Of a stretch of DNA of 43,330 nucleotides, positions 31,183 to 43,330 are shown one piece after another. Every line of letters begins with the position of its first letter. The first letter of the stretch is position 1. Source of the stretch: Verrucomicrobiota bacterium. Its GTDB lineage: Bacteria > Verrucomicrobiota > Verrucomicrobiia > Opitutales > Opitutaceae. The stretch covers positions 1 through 43,330 of the forward strand of contig JAUWBD010000013.1 in NCBI GenBank assembly GCA_030605125.1, written 5' to 3'. The notes under the pieces were generated by a model. The model saw only the letters and a list, made by a program, of their open reading frames with translations. It did no database searches and was not told where the DNA came from. The translations under genes were made by a program, and so were the position numbers.

Positions 31183-32634
31183 ATGATCGACTGGCTCCGC
31201 CTCGGACCCGAGCTGCTTCGGCTCAATCTGCACAAAGCCCGCCACGCCCGCCGCGTCCGCGGCCTGGGGCCTGCCGTCCCGCCCGCACCCTGCCAGGCCG
31301 CCTCCGATTCCGGCCGCGCCAACCAGACGCACTGCGAAGCCTGCCTTCGCTTCGACCGCGCCTCCCGCTACCGCCACGTCTGCCCCGCGCTCCGCCTCCG
31401 CCCCGAAGGCGCCTTCTGCTCGCTCGACTCCGCCGCCATCCGCCCCGCTTGGGGCCGCGCCGCGCTCCTCCTCGGCCTGCCCCCGCTCGCGCTCGTCTGC
31501 CTCGGCGTCCTCGCCATCTGGGCCACCCTGCGCTTCGGCACCGGCCTCGAACGCCTCTCGCCCCTCGACGTCGCCTGGCCGCCCCGCTGGTCCGAGATCG
31601 CCGACCAGCGCCGCGCCCGTTTCCACGAGATCGCCCTGCGCGCCATCGCCGCCGGTGATCCCGCCACCGCCAGCGTCGCCCTCTTCGCCGCCGCCCAGAT
31701 CGGCACCGGCGACCCCGCGGGCAACCAGACGCTCGCCCGCCTCGCCACCCTCGGCGGCTACCACAGCCTGGCCGACGAGATCCACGCCCGCACCCTCGCC
31801 GCCCACCCCGCGCGCGCCGCCGAGCTCGCCCTCGCCTGGCACGACGACCTCCTCCTCGCCGGCCGCCCCCACCAGCTCGCCCGCCTCGCCCTCGCCGAGC
31901 TCGCCCGCCCCGCCGCTCCGCGCGAATTCTGGCTGCGCGCCTTCTTCGAAAGCATCCGCCATCCCGGCGTCTCCGCCGGCCTCCTCGCCGCCGATCCCGC
32001 GCCCACCTTTCCCCACCCCGGCCTCCGCCACGCCCTCGCCGCGCGCGACGCCCTCGACCGGCGCGATCGCGCCTCCGCCGCCGACGAGCTGCTCGCCTTC
32101 GAAGGCCTGCTCCCCGGGCAGGCCGCCCGCCGCTTTCTCGTCTTTTCCTGGCTCGCCCTCGGCGATGCGCCCCGCGCCCGCGCCGCCGCCCTCTCCACCG
32201 CCCACCCGGCTCCGCCGGGCGAGATGCATGTCCTCGTGCACGCCCTCCTCCGCGCCGATCCCGCCCCCGACACCGAGGCCGCGCGCGAAACGCTGCGCCC
32301 CCTCCTCGCCTCCGCGTTGGCCCACCCGCTCCTCCTCGCCGCCCTCGTGCGCGATCCCGACGCCCGCCTCGCCCAAGAACTGGCCGCCACGCTCGACCGC
32401 TCCCCCACGGTGCCGCCCACCACGCTCGGCGGCCTCTGGATCGCCGCCCGTCGCGCCGGCGCGGGCGCGCTCGCGGCCGACCTCGCGGCCCGCCTCGAGA
32501 CCATCGGCCGCGCCCTCCCCGCCGAGTTTCTCCAACCAGATCCAGCGCCCGCGCGCCGCGAAGTCCTGCAAAGCGCCGCCGCCCTCCTCCCTCTCGACCG
32601 CGAAGTGCTCCTTGCCCTGCGCGAAGCCCGCTAG
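31183..32634 (+). CDS. Membrane protein with N-terminal Cys cluster and helical repeat C-terminus, unknown
   Basis: 483 residues from ATG 31183. The first 80 residues contain five Cys (37, 51, 54, 67, 79) and one His next to CEAC, arranged like a small zinc-binding module but not a classical zinc ribbon. A single hydrophobic segment follows (about 93-116, ALLLGLPPLALVCLGVLAIW). The remaining 360 residues are Ala/Leu/Arg-rich paired helices of TPR/HEAT-like appearance. The module-TM-helical-repeat layout suggests a membrane adaptor. I do not recognise a family. Codon use is extremely GC-rich, as are its neighbours. It ends 58 bases before the sdh terminator, which faces it. Confidence 0.55.
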   Translation: MIDWLRLGPELLRLNLHKARHARRVRGLGPAVPPAPCQAASDSGRANQTHCEACLRFDRASRYRHVCPALRLRPEGAFCSLDSAAIRPAWGRAALLLGLPPLALVCLGVLAIWATLRFGTGLERLSPLDVAWPPRWSEIADQRRARFHEIALRAIAAGDPATASVALFAAAQIGTGDPAGNQTLARLATLGGYHSLADEIHARTLAAHPARAAELALAWHDDLLLAGRPHQLARLALAELARPAAPREFWLRAFFESIRHPGVSAGLLAADPAPTFPHPGLRHALAARDALDRRDRASAADELLAFEGLLPGQAARRFLVFSWLALGDAPRARAAALSTAHPAPPGEMHVLVHALLRADPAPDTEAARETLRPLLASALAHPLLLAALVRDPDARLAQELAATLDRSPTVPPTTLGGLWIAARRAGAGALAADLAARLETIGRALPAEFLQPDPAPARREVLQSAAALLPLDREVLLALREAR

Positions 32635-32681
32635 CAACCACAAGTTGCTACTACCGGATCGAGGCCATTGGCCGAGCCGTT

Positions 32682-32715
32682 GAAAACGGAAAGGGCCCGC
32701 CGGCGGGCGGGCCCT
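32682..32715 (-). terminator. Rho-independent terminator of the sdh operon
   Basis: AGGGCCCGCC (32692-32701) pairs with GGCGGGCCCT (32706-32715) in a 10-bp stem with a 4-base loop. Read on the minus strand it is followed by TTCCGTTTT. It lies after sdhB. Confidence 0.8.
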
Positions 32716-32772
32716 GTTGAAATGAAGCAGCGGCCCTTGGCACGCTGCATCAGCGGTTTCTCCCCTCCGGCC

Positions 32773-33594
32773 TCAGGCGCCGCCGGCGGTGGAGAGGCTC
32801 TTGGGGCGGAAGGCCTGGCGGAAGGTGGCGCCGATGTAGTCGCGGTTCATGCGCGCGATGAAATCGTGGCTGATCAACTTCGGGCAGGCGGCGCTGCACT
32901 CGTATTGGTTGGTGCAGTTGCCGAAGCCGAGCTCGTCCATCTTCGAGACCATGGCGAGGACGCGCTGGTCGCGCTCGGCCTGGCCCTGCGGGAGGAGGCC
33001 GAGGTGCGAGACCTTGGCGGCGACGAAGAGCATGGCGGAGGCGTTTTTGCAGGCGGCCACACAGGCACCGCAGCCGATGCACTGGGCGGCGTCCATGGCG
33101 AGGTCGGCGTTGTCCTTCGGCACGGGGATCGCGTTGGCGTCGGGCGCGGAGCCGGCGCGGGCGGTGATGAAGCCGCCGGCCTGCTGGATCTGGTCGAAGG
33201 CGCCGCGGTCGCTGATCAGGTCCTTGATGACCGGGAAGGGCTTGGCGCGGAAGGGCTCGACGACGATCACGTCGCCGTCGGCGAAGGAGCGCATGTAGGT
33301 CTGGCAGGAGGCGACGCCGCGGTGCGGGCCGTGGGGCTTGCCGTTGATGACGAGCGAGCAGGTGCCGCAGATGCCTTCGCGGCAGTCGTGGGCGAAGGCG
33401 ATGGGATCCTCGCCCTTGCGCTCGAGCTCGTCGTTCACGACGTCGAGCATCTCGAGGAAGGACATGTTCGGGTTGAGGTCCTTGGCGGGATACTCGACGA
33501 ACTTGCCGGGCTGGTTCGGCCCGGCCTGACGCCAGACGCGGAGCGTGATGCTGATGGGAGCGGTGGAGGGGGAGGCGTGGGCGGAGGCGACCAT
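32773..33594 (-). CDS. sdhB: Succinate dehydrogenase/fumarate reductase iron-sulfur subunit
   Basis: 273 residues. Carries electrons from the FAD subunit to the membrane quinone. The [2Fe-2S] ligands are Cys71, 76, 79 and 97, in [16 protein letters not shown] and VASCQTYM. The C-terminal domain has [13 protein letters not shown] and [15 protein letters not shown], which coordinate the [4Fe-4S] and [3Fe-4S] clusters. ATG 33594 ([11 protein letters not shown]) gives the correct N-terminus; the much longer open frame upstream is an artefact of GC-rich repeats. It is the last gene of sdhC-sdhA-(S23)-sdhB, and the S23 gene and repeats lie between it and sdhA. Confidence 0.95.
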   Translation of the reverse strand: MVASAHASPSTAPISITLRVWRQAGPNQPGKFVEYPAKDLNPNMSFLEMLDVVNDELERKGEDPIAFAHDCREGICGTCSLVINGKPHGPHRGVASCQTYMRSFADGDVIVVEPFRAKPFPVIKDLISDRGAFDQIQQAGGFITARAGSAPDANAIPVPKDNADLAMDAAQCIGCGACVAACKNASAMLFVAAKVSHLGLLPQGQAERDQRVLAMVSKMDELGFGNCTNQYECSAACPKLISHDFIARMNRDYIGATFRQAFRPKSLSTAGGA

Positions 33595-33605
33595 GGGAAT
33601 GAGAA

Positions 33606-33740
33606 GAGTCGAGGAGCGGGGGAAGAAGGGTCGAGGAGTCGAGAGGTCGAGGAGACGAGGAGCTTGGGCTAGAGCGGCTGGCGCCGCGAGGGTGTCGGAT
33701 TGGGAGCTTCTCGGCTCCTCGGCTGCTCGACTCCTCGACC
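33606..33740. repeat. GAGGAGTCGAGG repeat cluster with inverted arms
   Basis: The left arm 33606-33667 holds several GTCGAGGAG(TCGAG) units ending GACGAGGAGCTTGG. The right arm 33704-33740 holds GAGCTTCTCGGCTCCTCG and CGACTCCTCGACC, its approximate reverse complement. The arms flank the 3' end of the S23 gene and the right arm forms part of its C-terminal codons. Confidence 0.65.
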
Positions 33741-34136
33741 CTGCCTGAACGGCGTCTTTGCCGAGCGGGGGACGTCGAGGGCCGCGTGGAGGGCGTTGAT
33801 CTGGGGACTGATCTCGGCGACGAGGTCGAGCAGGCGGTCGCGTTCGGTTTCGGTTAGGTGGCCGGCATCGCCCGCGATGAAGAGGAGCGAGGCGGTTTCC
33901 ATCGCCGAACCGTAGGCGATCTCGAGGAAGTGAGCGTAGTCGGCGTCGGAGTTGCGTCCGCTGCCTTCGGCGATGTTGGAGGAGATGGAGGTCGAGGCGC
34001 GCCGAAGCTGGCTGGTGAGACCGAAAAGTTCGTCCTTCGGGAAGCTTCGCGTAGCACCATACACCTCGCGGGCAAAGGCGCGGGCGGCGTGCCACACCTT
34101 TAGCTTCTCGAAGCGGAACTGGGCTCTGCGGGCCAT
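33669..34136 (-). CDS. Four-helix-bundle protein (S23/23S rRNA intervening-sequence family)
   Basis: 155 residues. [38 protein letters not shown] and [20 protein letters not shown] are the core helices of the S23/IVP family, a small four-helix bundle related to the Avd protein of diversity-generating retroelements. Its function is not settled; it probably binds nucleic acid. The core ends near residue 130, and the last 25 residues ([16 protein letters not shown]...) are largely encoded by the repeat and may not be functional. The gene sits between sdhA and sdhB, out of place for a metabolic operon, and repeats of one family surround it, which suggests insertion as a cassette. Confidence 0.85.
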   Translation of the reverse strand: MARRAQFRFEKLKVWHAARAFAREVYGATRSFPKDELFGLTSQLRRASTSISSNIAEGSGRNSDADYAHFLEIAYGSAMETASLLFIAGDAGHLTETERDRLLDLVAEISPQINALHAALDVPRSAKTPFRQGRGVEQPRSREAPNPTPSRRQPL

Positions 34137-34144
34137 TGGGTTTG

Positions 34145-34181
34145 GAAGCTTCTCGGCTCCTCGACGTTTCGACTCCTCGAC
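34145..34181. repeat. AAGCTTCTCGGCTCCTCG repeat between S23 and sdhA
   Basis: The phrase GAAGCTTCTCGGCTCCTCGA, followed by TTTCGACTCCTCGAC, matches the right arm at 33704-33740 in the same orientation, so the S23 gene lies between two direct copies about 440 bases apart. It ends 13 bases from the sdhA stop. Confidence 0.65.
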
Positions 34182-34193
34182 TCCCGTTCGCTC

Positions 34194-36179
<1,986 letters not shown>

Positions 36180-36188
36180 GTTTGGAAG

Positions 36189-36220
36189 CGTCGAGGAGTC
36201 GAAGGGCCGAGGAGTCGAGG
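36189..36220. repeat. GTCGAGGAGTCGA repeat between sdhC and sdhA
   Basis: Two units (GTCGAGGAGTCGAAGGG and CCGAGGAGTCGAGG) of the family seen around the S23 gene lie in the 54-base gap between the sdhC and sdhA genes, next to the sdhA start. Read with the genes, the bases before the ATG are GCTTCCAAAC, the same phrase as before the S23 start. Confidence 0.6.
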
Positions 36221-36233
36221 TGCGGGTCCGAGC

Positions 36234-37040
36234 TTAACGGGCGGCTTGGGTGGCGGGGGCGGGCGTGGTGGCGAGGTGTTGCGCGGCGTAGGTGCCGGGG
36301 GCGGGCTTCGCGAGGCCGGTGAGGATGGCGCCGGGGATGGCGAGGTTGCCGGCGAAGTAGGCGAGGGCGAGGAGGCCGACGACCTTGCGGAGGGAGGCGG
36401 ACCACTTGTTGCTGCGCAGGCCGATGGTTTGGAACATTGAGTCGGCGCCGTGCCAGAGGTGGATGGCGAGGAGGGCGGTCGCGAGGATGTAGAAGAGCGA
36501 GACGACCGGGCTGGAGAAGCCGATGAAGATCATCGAATAGACGTCCTCGGCCTCGGTGCCGCGCGCGGCGAGGGGGAAACCAAACTCGCGCACGTCCTGG
36601 CTGAGGGTGACTGCGGGGATGTTGCCCTTGTAGTAGTCGGTGCCGGCGAGACCGACGGTGAAGTGCAGGATGTGATAGACGACGAAGGCGAGGACCACGA
36701 GGCCGGTGATGCGCATGGTGCGCGAGGCGAGGGTGGCGGTGAGCCACTTGTGCACGCCGTATTTTTCGGGGCCGCGGGCGGACTTGCTCTCGAGGGTGAG
36801 GGCGACGGCGGCCCAGACGTGGATGACCACGGCGGCGAGGAGCACGAGGCGCACGAGCCAGAGGGCCGGGCCGAGTCCTTGGAGGAAGTGGGCGTAGCCG
36901 TTGATCTGGTCGGGGTGGCCGAATATCTGGAGATTGCCGAGGAGGTGGCCGAAGGCGAAACCGGTGAGGATCAGGCCGGTGATAGCCATGAGGAATTTTC
37001 GGCCGATGGAGGAGCTGAACAAGTTGGCGAGAAGGCTCAT
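36234..37040 (-). CDS. sdhC: Succinate dehydrogenase cytochrome b558 subunit
   Basis: 268 residues. The membrane anchor and quinone site of succinate dehydrogenase. Five hydrophobic segments can be seen (starting FLMAITGLILTGFAFGHLLGN, LWLVRLVLLAAVVIHVWAAVA, ITGLVVLAFVVYHILHFTV, VVSLFYILATALLAIHLWHG and the C-terminal LLALAYFAGNLAIPG). They contain the His residues (GHLLGN, IHVWAA, YHILHF, IHLWHG) expected as ligands for two haems. This matches the di-haem, five-helix B-type. ATG 37040 (MSLLANLFSSS) is the family start. It is the first gene of the operon, with a 284-base region upstream to the PaaK-like gene in which I saw no clear promoter. Confidence 0.9.
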   Translation of the reverse strand: MSLLANLFSSSIGRKFLMAITGLILTGFAFGHLLGNLQIFGHPDQINGYAHFLQGLGPALWLVRLVLLAAVVIHVWAAVALTLESKSARGPEKYGVHKWLTATLASRTMRITGLVVLAFVVYHILHFTVGLAGTDYYKGNIPAVTLSQDVREFGFPLAARGTEAEDVYSMIFIGFSSPVVSLFYILATALLAIHLWHGADSMFQTIGLRSNKWSASLRKVVGLLALAYFAGNLAIPGAILTGLAKPAPGTYAAQHLATTPAPATQAAR

Positions 37041-37324
37041 CGCGAGGAGGTCGGTGCAGGTGCTAAAGGTCGGGGCGGCGCGCAAAATACGCGTGGTCGG
37101 GCCAAGGTCGTAATTGCCGAAGGGGGGGCTTGTAAAGGGCGCGGCGGGTCCATGCGGGGACCTAACAGCGCTTATTAGCCCGACTGCGGGCGGTTTATAG
37201 CGCGGCAAATGACCACGGGCGCGCGCGGGCAAAGCCAAGATGTGGGTAGCCGGTGCGGTGGCGGCGGGTGCGGCGGGCGGAGGAGGGGCGCCCCGGCAAA
37301 ACCATCCCGCCCCTGCGGCAAGCC

Positions 37325-38581
37325 CTACTTCACGAGCGGCTTGAGCAGGGCGAACTTGCCCGACGCGGCGGGGGCGATGAGGCGCTTGCGGAAGGCCGAT
37401 ACGCGGGCTCCGTCGCCGAGCACGGCGGCGATCGCGGCTTCGAGGCCGTCGGGGGCGGAGGAGTCGGCGACGTAGTCGAAATTCCAGCGGGTCTCGCCGG
37501 TCTGCGTGAGGCTGTGGTGCCAGCAGGGGAAATCGGCCGGGATGACGGCGTCGATCTCGGTGGGAGAGACGAGCGAGCCGTCGGCGCGGAAGTGCAACCC
37601 GCCCTCGCGCCCGAGCACGCGGTAGCCGGCGGGCATGCGGCGCACGACATCGCCGGTGTGGTAGCGCAGGAGCGGCATCGCCTCGCGGTCGCGCGTGGTC
37701 ACGTAGAGCTGGAAAACGTCGTCGAGGCCGCGCCAGGGCACGAGCTCGACGAAGGCGTTGCCGTCGATGACGCGGGAGTCGTCGCGGAAGGCCTCGCCGA
37801 CGAAGATGTAGCCGGCCTCGGTGGAGCCGTAGAGGTCCACCTGCGGCGCGGGAAACACCTCCGCGATGCGGCGCGAGTGCGCGAGCCCGGCCTTGCCATA
37901 GGTGAGGATCACCACGCGTATCGAGGGGACGGATACGCCGCGGCGGCGGGCGGCGCGGGCGAGCAGGGAAAGGTAGATCGGCTCGCCCTCGAGCACCTCG
38001 GGCTGCACGGCCTGCAGCTCGGTGACGATGCGGTCCCACTCGGTCTCGGGAAACACGAAGGGATCGCTGGTGAGGTTGAGATAGACGGTGCCGTCGAAGT
38101 AGCGGTGCGGGAAGGGATGGTCCTCGTAGGGGCAGAGGTTCGAGGAACAGCCGACGGGCGCGAGGATGCACTTGCGGTGAGGCCGGTCGGCGTAGGGGGC
38201 GAGCAGCGGGTGGGCGCGGTAGGCGCGGGCGAGCTGGGCGTTCCACCACCCGTCCTCCATGATGACGGTCATGGGGCCCTGGGTGGTGCCGGAGGTGGAC
38301 TCGTATTCGTAGCGCTTCTCGTCGAGGCCCTTTTGAATGACCTTATAGTCCTCGAAAAAGGCCTCGTGGCCATGGCTCACGATCTCCTTCTTCGAGAGCG
38401 CCGGGATCTCGCGATAGCAGGCCCAGTGCAGGGGCTCGGCGTGCAGAGGGAAGCGGCGCGCATAGAGCGGGCTGCGCTCGTAGATGCGGCGAATCTCGCG
38501 CTCCAGCGGCTCGGGCACGCGCGACGGCGCCTCGCTGATCAGGAGGCCGGGGGAATTGGCGAAAGCGGGGGCGTCGGGCAT
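37325..38581 (-). CDS. PaaK-like adenylate-forming enzyme (phenylacetate-CoA ligase family)
   Basis: 418 residues. The AMP-binding loop YESTSGTTQGP is at residues 93-103, and DLYGSTEAGYIF (about 240) is the adenine-binding motif. RYHTGDVVRRMPAGYRV matches the hinge/adenylation motif TGD. The protein is related to phenylacetate-CoA ligase but lacks an obvious full C-terminal domain with the typical catalytic Lys tail. Substrate is not predictable. Similar stand-alone proteins act in secondary metabolism or polysaccharide decoration. It is cytoplasmic and stands alone, with 82 bases to the Nudix stop upstream. Confidence 0.82.
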   Translation of the reverse strand: MPDAPAFANSPGLLISEAPSRVPEPLEREIRRIYERSPLYARRFPLHAEPLHWACYREIPALSKKEIVSHGHEAFFEDYKVIQKGLDEKRYEYESTSGTTQGPMTVIMEDGWWNAQLARAYRAHPLLAPYADRPHRKCILAPVGCSSNLCPYEDHPFPHRYFDGTVYLNLTSDPFVFPETEWDRIVTELQAVQPEVLEGEPIYLSLLARAARRRGVSVPSIRVVILTYGKAGLAHSRRIAEVFPAPQVDLYGSTEAGYIFVGEAFRDDSRVIDGNAFVELVPWRGLDDVFQLYVTTRDREAMPLLRYHTGDVVRRMPAGYRVLGREGGLHFRADGSLVSPTEIDAVIPADFPCWHHSLTQTGETRWNFDYVADSSAPDGLEAAIAAVLGDGARVSAFRKRLIAPAASGKFALLKPLVK

Positions 38582-38663
38582 CGAAACGAAGTCGCGAGGA
38601 AACGCCGCCGTGCAAGGCGAGTCAAACCGGGGGGATGTTTTGCCGCAGGTTCGGGGCGTTTAC

Positions 38664-39266
38664 CTACGCAGCCCCGGAGGCCCCCCGGGCGGCGCGCCAG
38701 AGCGGTTCGAAGAAGAAAAGCCCGTCCAGCACGAGGCTGTGCGTGATGCCGCCCGCGCGGGCGCGCTCGTAAACCTCCGCGACCGGCACGGCCGCGATCT
38801 CCATCTCCTCGTCCGGGTCCCACTCGGTGTCGGCCACGCGGCGGCAGTTCTCCACCAGCACGAGGTGGCAGCGGTTGCTCATGATCGCGGGGTTGGGGTG
38901 GATGCTGGCGAGGATGCGGGCGCGCTCGCCGGCGTAGCCGGTTTCCTCGAGCAGTTCGCGCACGCCGGCCGCGACCGGATCCTCGCCGGGGTCGATCACG
39001 CCGCCGGGGATCTCCCAGGAGAACGCGTCGGCGCCGTAGCGGAACTGGTTGACCAGCACGAGCCGATCGTCGGCGGTGTGGGCGATCACGTTTACCCAGT
39101 CGGGCGCGTCGATGATGACAAACTCGCGGCCCACGTCGCGTCGCGGGTGGTGGAAGGGCACGCTCGTGAGGTCGAGGATGCGCGTGCGGCTGAGGATGCG
39201 TTTCTCGCCGCGTCGCCAGCGCACGGGAGCGGGTTTGGGCGCGGAGGGCCGGGGGTCGTGGGACAT
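38664..39266 (-). CDS. Nudix hydrolase (ADP-ribose pyrophosphatase type)
   Basis: 200 residues. The Nudix box runs from Gly89 with Glu95, then Arg103-Glu104 and Glu107-Glu108 to Gly110, exactly Gx5Ex7REuxEExGu. WEIPGGVIDPG immediately before, and the fold EFVIIDAPDWVNVIAHT with QFRYGADAFSWE, are typical of the ADP-ribose/ADP-sugar pyrophosphatase subgroup. It would hydrolyse ADP-ribose or related sugars with Mg2+ in the cytoplasm. ATG 39266 is next to the terminator of the upstream LysM gene, so the gene probably has its own promoter inside or after that stem. Substrate not proven. Confidence 0.88.
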   Translation of the reverse strand: MSHDPRPSAPKPAPVRWRRGEKRILSRTRILDLTSVPFHHPRRDVGREFVIIDAPDWVNVIAHTADDRLVLVNQFRYGADAFSWEIPGGVIDPGEDPVAAGVRELLEETGYAGERARILASIHPNPAIMSNRCHLVLVENCRRVADTEWDPDEEMEIAAVPVAEVYERARAGGITHSLVLDGLFFFEPLWRAARGASGAA

Positions 39267-39271
39267 GGGCG

Positions 39272-39303
39272 AAAAAAAACCTCCCGCCGGCGGGGGCGGG
39301 AGG
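39272..39303 (-). terminator. Rho-independent terminator after the LysM gene
   Basis: CCTCCCGCC (39280-39288) pairs with GGCGGGAGG (39295-39303) around GGCGGG. Read on the minus strand it is followed by eight T (the A run 39272-39279). It lies just upstream of the Nudix start. Confidence 0.9.
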
Positions 39304-39354
39304 CGAAAATGAAAAACTTTCTCTCGGACGAACGGTTTCGGCGTGGGCCGGGGC

Positions 39355-39909
39355 TCAACGCTTGGCGGGCAGCTTGATCTTCTGGCCGACGCGGAGCGTG
39401 TTCCAGTTGATGCCCGGGTTGACCGCCTGGAGGTCGGCGAGCGAGACGCCGTTGGCGGCGGCGATCTTCATGCCGGTGTCGCCGCTCTTCACGACGTATT
39501 CGTTGGGGCCGGCGACGGCCGGCGTGGCGGCGGCAGCAGCTCCGGCGGGGGCGGCGGCGCGCTGGGGGGCGCGGCTGGCGGCCTCTTGGAGCTTGGCGAT
39601 CTCGCCGTTGATCTTGCCCATCTCGCTGGCGACGACCGTGAGGGCATCCTGGGTGGAGCTGCGAAGAGAACCGATGCTGCTCGCGCTGCGGTCGGCGACG
39701 GAGCGGGCGCTTTCGGCGGTGGCCTCGGCGCTGTCGATGCGCGCGGAGAGGGCGCTCACCTGCTCCGCGGTGGCGGCGGCGGCGGCGATCTTGTTGGCCT
39801 TGCTGGCGTTGGCCAGAGCGATGCCCCCGAGGAGCAGGCCTACGAGGCCCGCGATAAGACCCGCGATCGGCAGGTAGCTGGGGGAAGATTCACGCGAAAT
39901 CGTGTCCAT
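39355..39909 (-). CDS. Membrane-anchored LysM-domain protein
   Basis: 184 residues. A hydrophobic helix (about 13-33, LPIAGLIAGLVGLLLGGIALA) anchors the protein near its N-terminus. A coiled-coil-like stretch rich in Ala/Ser/Glu follows (about 40-110), then an Ala/Pro-rich linker. The C-terminal LysM domain is at about 136-181: YVVKSGDTGMKIAAANGVSL, DLQAVNPGINWNTLRVGQKI, ending in LPAKR. LysM binds peptidoglycan N-acetylglucosamine, so the protein probably links the inner membrane to the cell wall or acts as a wall-associated adaptor. A strong terminator follows. Confidence 0.85.
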   Translation of the reverse strand: MDTISRESSPSYLPIAGLIAGLVGLLLGGIALANASKANKIAAAAATAEQVSALSARIDSAEATAESARSVADRSASSIGSLRSSTQDALTVVASEMGKINGEIAKLQEAASRAPQRAAAPAGAAAAATPAVAGPNEYVVKSGDTGMKIAAANGVSLADLQAVNPGINWNTLRVGQKIKLPAKR

Positions 39910-40123
39910 TTTTGAAAAGTTTCAGAGGCATGGCTACGGGCGCCCCCCCGGGTATTCAAGCCGAGATTGCCCGCTTCCCCGCCCCTGACGGGGTCGCCGA
40001 GACGTGGCGCCGCGCATGCCGTCGCCGGAAACTCGTGCGGAGGTTCCGCTTACGGCCGCTCGCCCCGCCTTGTCACCTTTGCGTTTGCCGCGCCGCGAGC
40101 CCCTCCCACCCTGCGCAGCAATC

Positions 40124-43084
<2,961 letters not shown>

Positions 43085-43192
43085 TCTCCACACCAAGCGC
43101 CTGCGGGTAAGGCGGGCCCGCCGGGCTCGCCGAAACGTCCGACTGCCGGCCCGGCGGTCGGGCCCTACCTTTCGGATTTGGCGCCCCAGCCC

Positions 43193-43330
43193 ATGCAACT
43201 GATCGATTCGCACACCCACCTCGAGAGCTTCGACAAGCGCGGCGAGACCGACGCCGTGCTCGCCCGCGCGCGCGAGGCGGGCGTCACGCGCCTCGTCACC
43301 ATCGGCACCTCCACCGAGGACTGGGCCCGC
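43193..43330 (+). CDS. TatD-family deoxyribonuclease, 5' part (runs off the window)
   Basis: The first 46 codons from ATG 43193: MQLIDSHTHLESFDKRGETD, then VLARAREAGVTRLVTIGTS. The initial DSHTHL is the metal-binding motif (His-x-His) of TatD-family nucleases, and VTRLVTIGTS is the next conserved strand. The gene continues beyond the window end, so it is truncated by the window only, and the exact subgroup cannot be judged. It lies 108 bases after gcvP on the same strand. Confidence 0.85.
   Translation, partial: MQLIDSHTHLESFDKRGETDAVLARAREAGVTRLVTIGTSTEDWAR

Noticed and set aside
37041-38249. Long upstream extension of the SdhC frame
   Set aside because: Arg-rich shadow of the PaaK-like gene; family start is ATG 37040.
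39910-40123. Glycine riboswitch before gcvP
   Set aside because: I could not find the GGAGAGA and CCGAAGG elements of glycine aptamers.
43085-43192. GC-rich inverted repeats between gcvP and the TatD-like gene as a terminator
   Set aside because: Several short GC stems occur but none is followed by a T run, so I do not call a terminator.

Overview
This is a very GC-rich chromosomal window of about 43 kb, with dense third-position G/C and mostly ATG starts. It most likely comes from a Verrucomicrobiota bacterium of the Opitutaceae type. That placement is inferred from the gene complement: a PPi-dependent phosphofructokinase, a three-subunit succinate dehydrogenase with a five-helix cytochrome b, a single-chain glycine decarboxylase P protein, a PEP-CTERM exported protein, and pseudopilin operons with long Arg/Pro-rich leaders. 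No rRNA, tRNA, CRISPR array, prophage or insertion sequence was seen.

Layout. 1-6.7 kb: the 3' end of an unrecognised probably exported protein, an inositol monophosphatase, a glutathionyl-hydroquinone reductase-like GST, a membrane-anchored all-helical protein with a small membrane partner, purB, and a beta-CASP-like metallo-beta-lactamase protein. 6.7-9.3 kb: an AT-richer minus-strand block of three poorly known genes (ankyrin repeats, a PD-(D/E)XK-like protein, a small protein) that looks acquired. 9.6-13.5 kb: a lipoprotein, pfp, and an ECF sigma factor overlapping a probable anti-sigma protein. 13.5-17.4 kb: yjbQ facing a lysC-thrC cluster that carries a toxin-antitoxin pair between its two genes. 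17.5-19.1 kb: a DUF6941-like protein and a PfkB kinase.

19.2-31.1 kb is the most distinctive part. A NarL-type sensor kinase is followed by three tandem cassettes, each encoding a PilV-like pseudopilin, a PilW-like pseudopilin and a PilX-like large surface protein. The matching response regulator lies between cassettes 2 and 3, and a PEP-CTERM protein follows cassette 3. In every cassette the V and W genes overlap, so that the conserved V C-terminus and the W N-terminus are read from the same bases. The leaders before cassettes 2 and 3 share a 39-base block that aligns without gaps around a stem-loop; the leaders of cassette 1 and of the PEP-CTERM gene resemble it more weakly. Together this looks like a regulated surface pilus/adhesin system with a candidate cis-acting RNA element. 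This is an inference from sequence alone.

31.2-43.3 kb: a cysteine-rich single-pass membrane protein, then minus-strand sdhCAB with an S23-type four-helix-bundle gene and a family of short GAGGAGTCGAGG repeats inserted between sdhA and sdhB. After these come a PaaK-like adenylate-forming enzyme, a Nudix ADP-sugar pyrophosphatase and a membrane-anchored LysM protein (all minus strand), and finally plus-strand gcvP and the start of a TatD-family nuclease running off the end. All alignments, stems and motif positions were read by eye, and family names rest on recognised motifs, not on a search.
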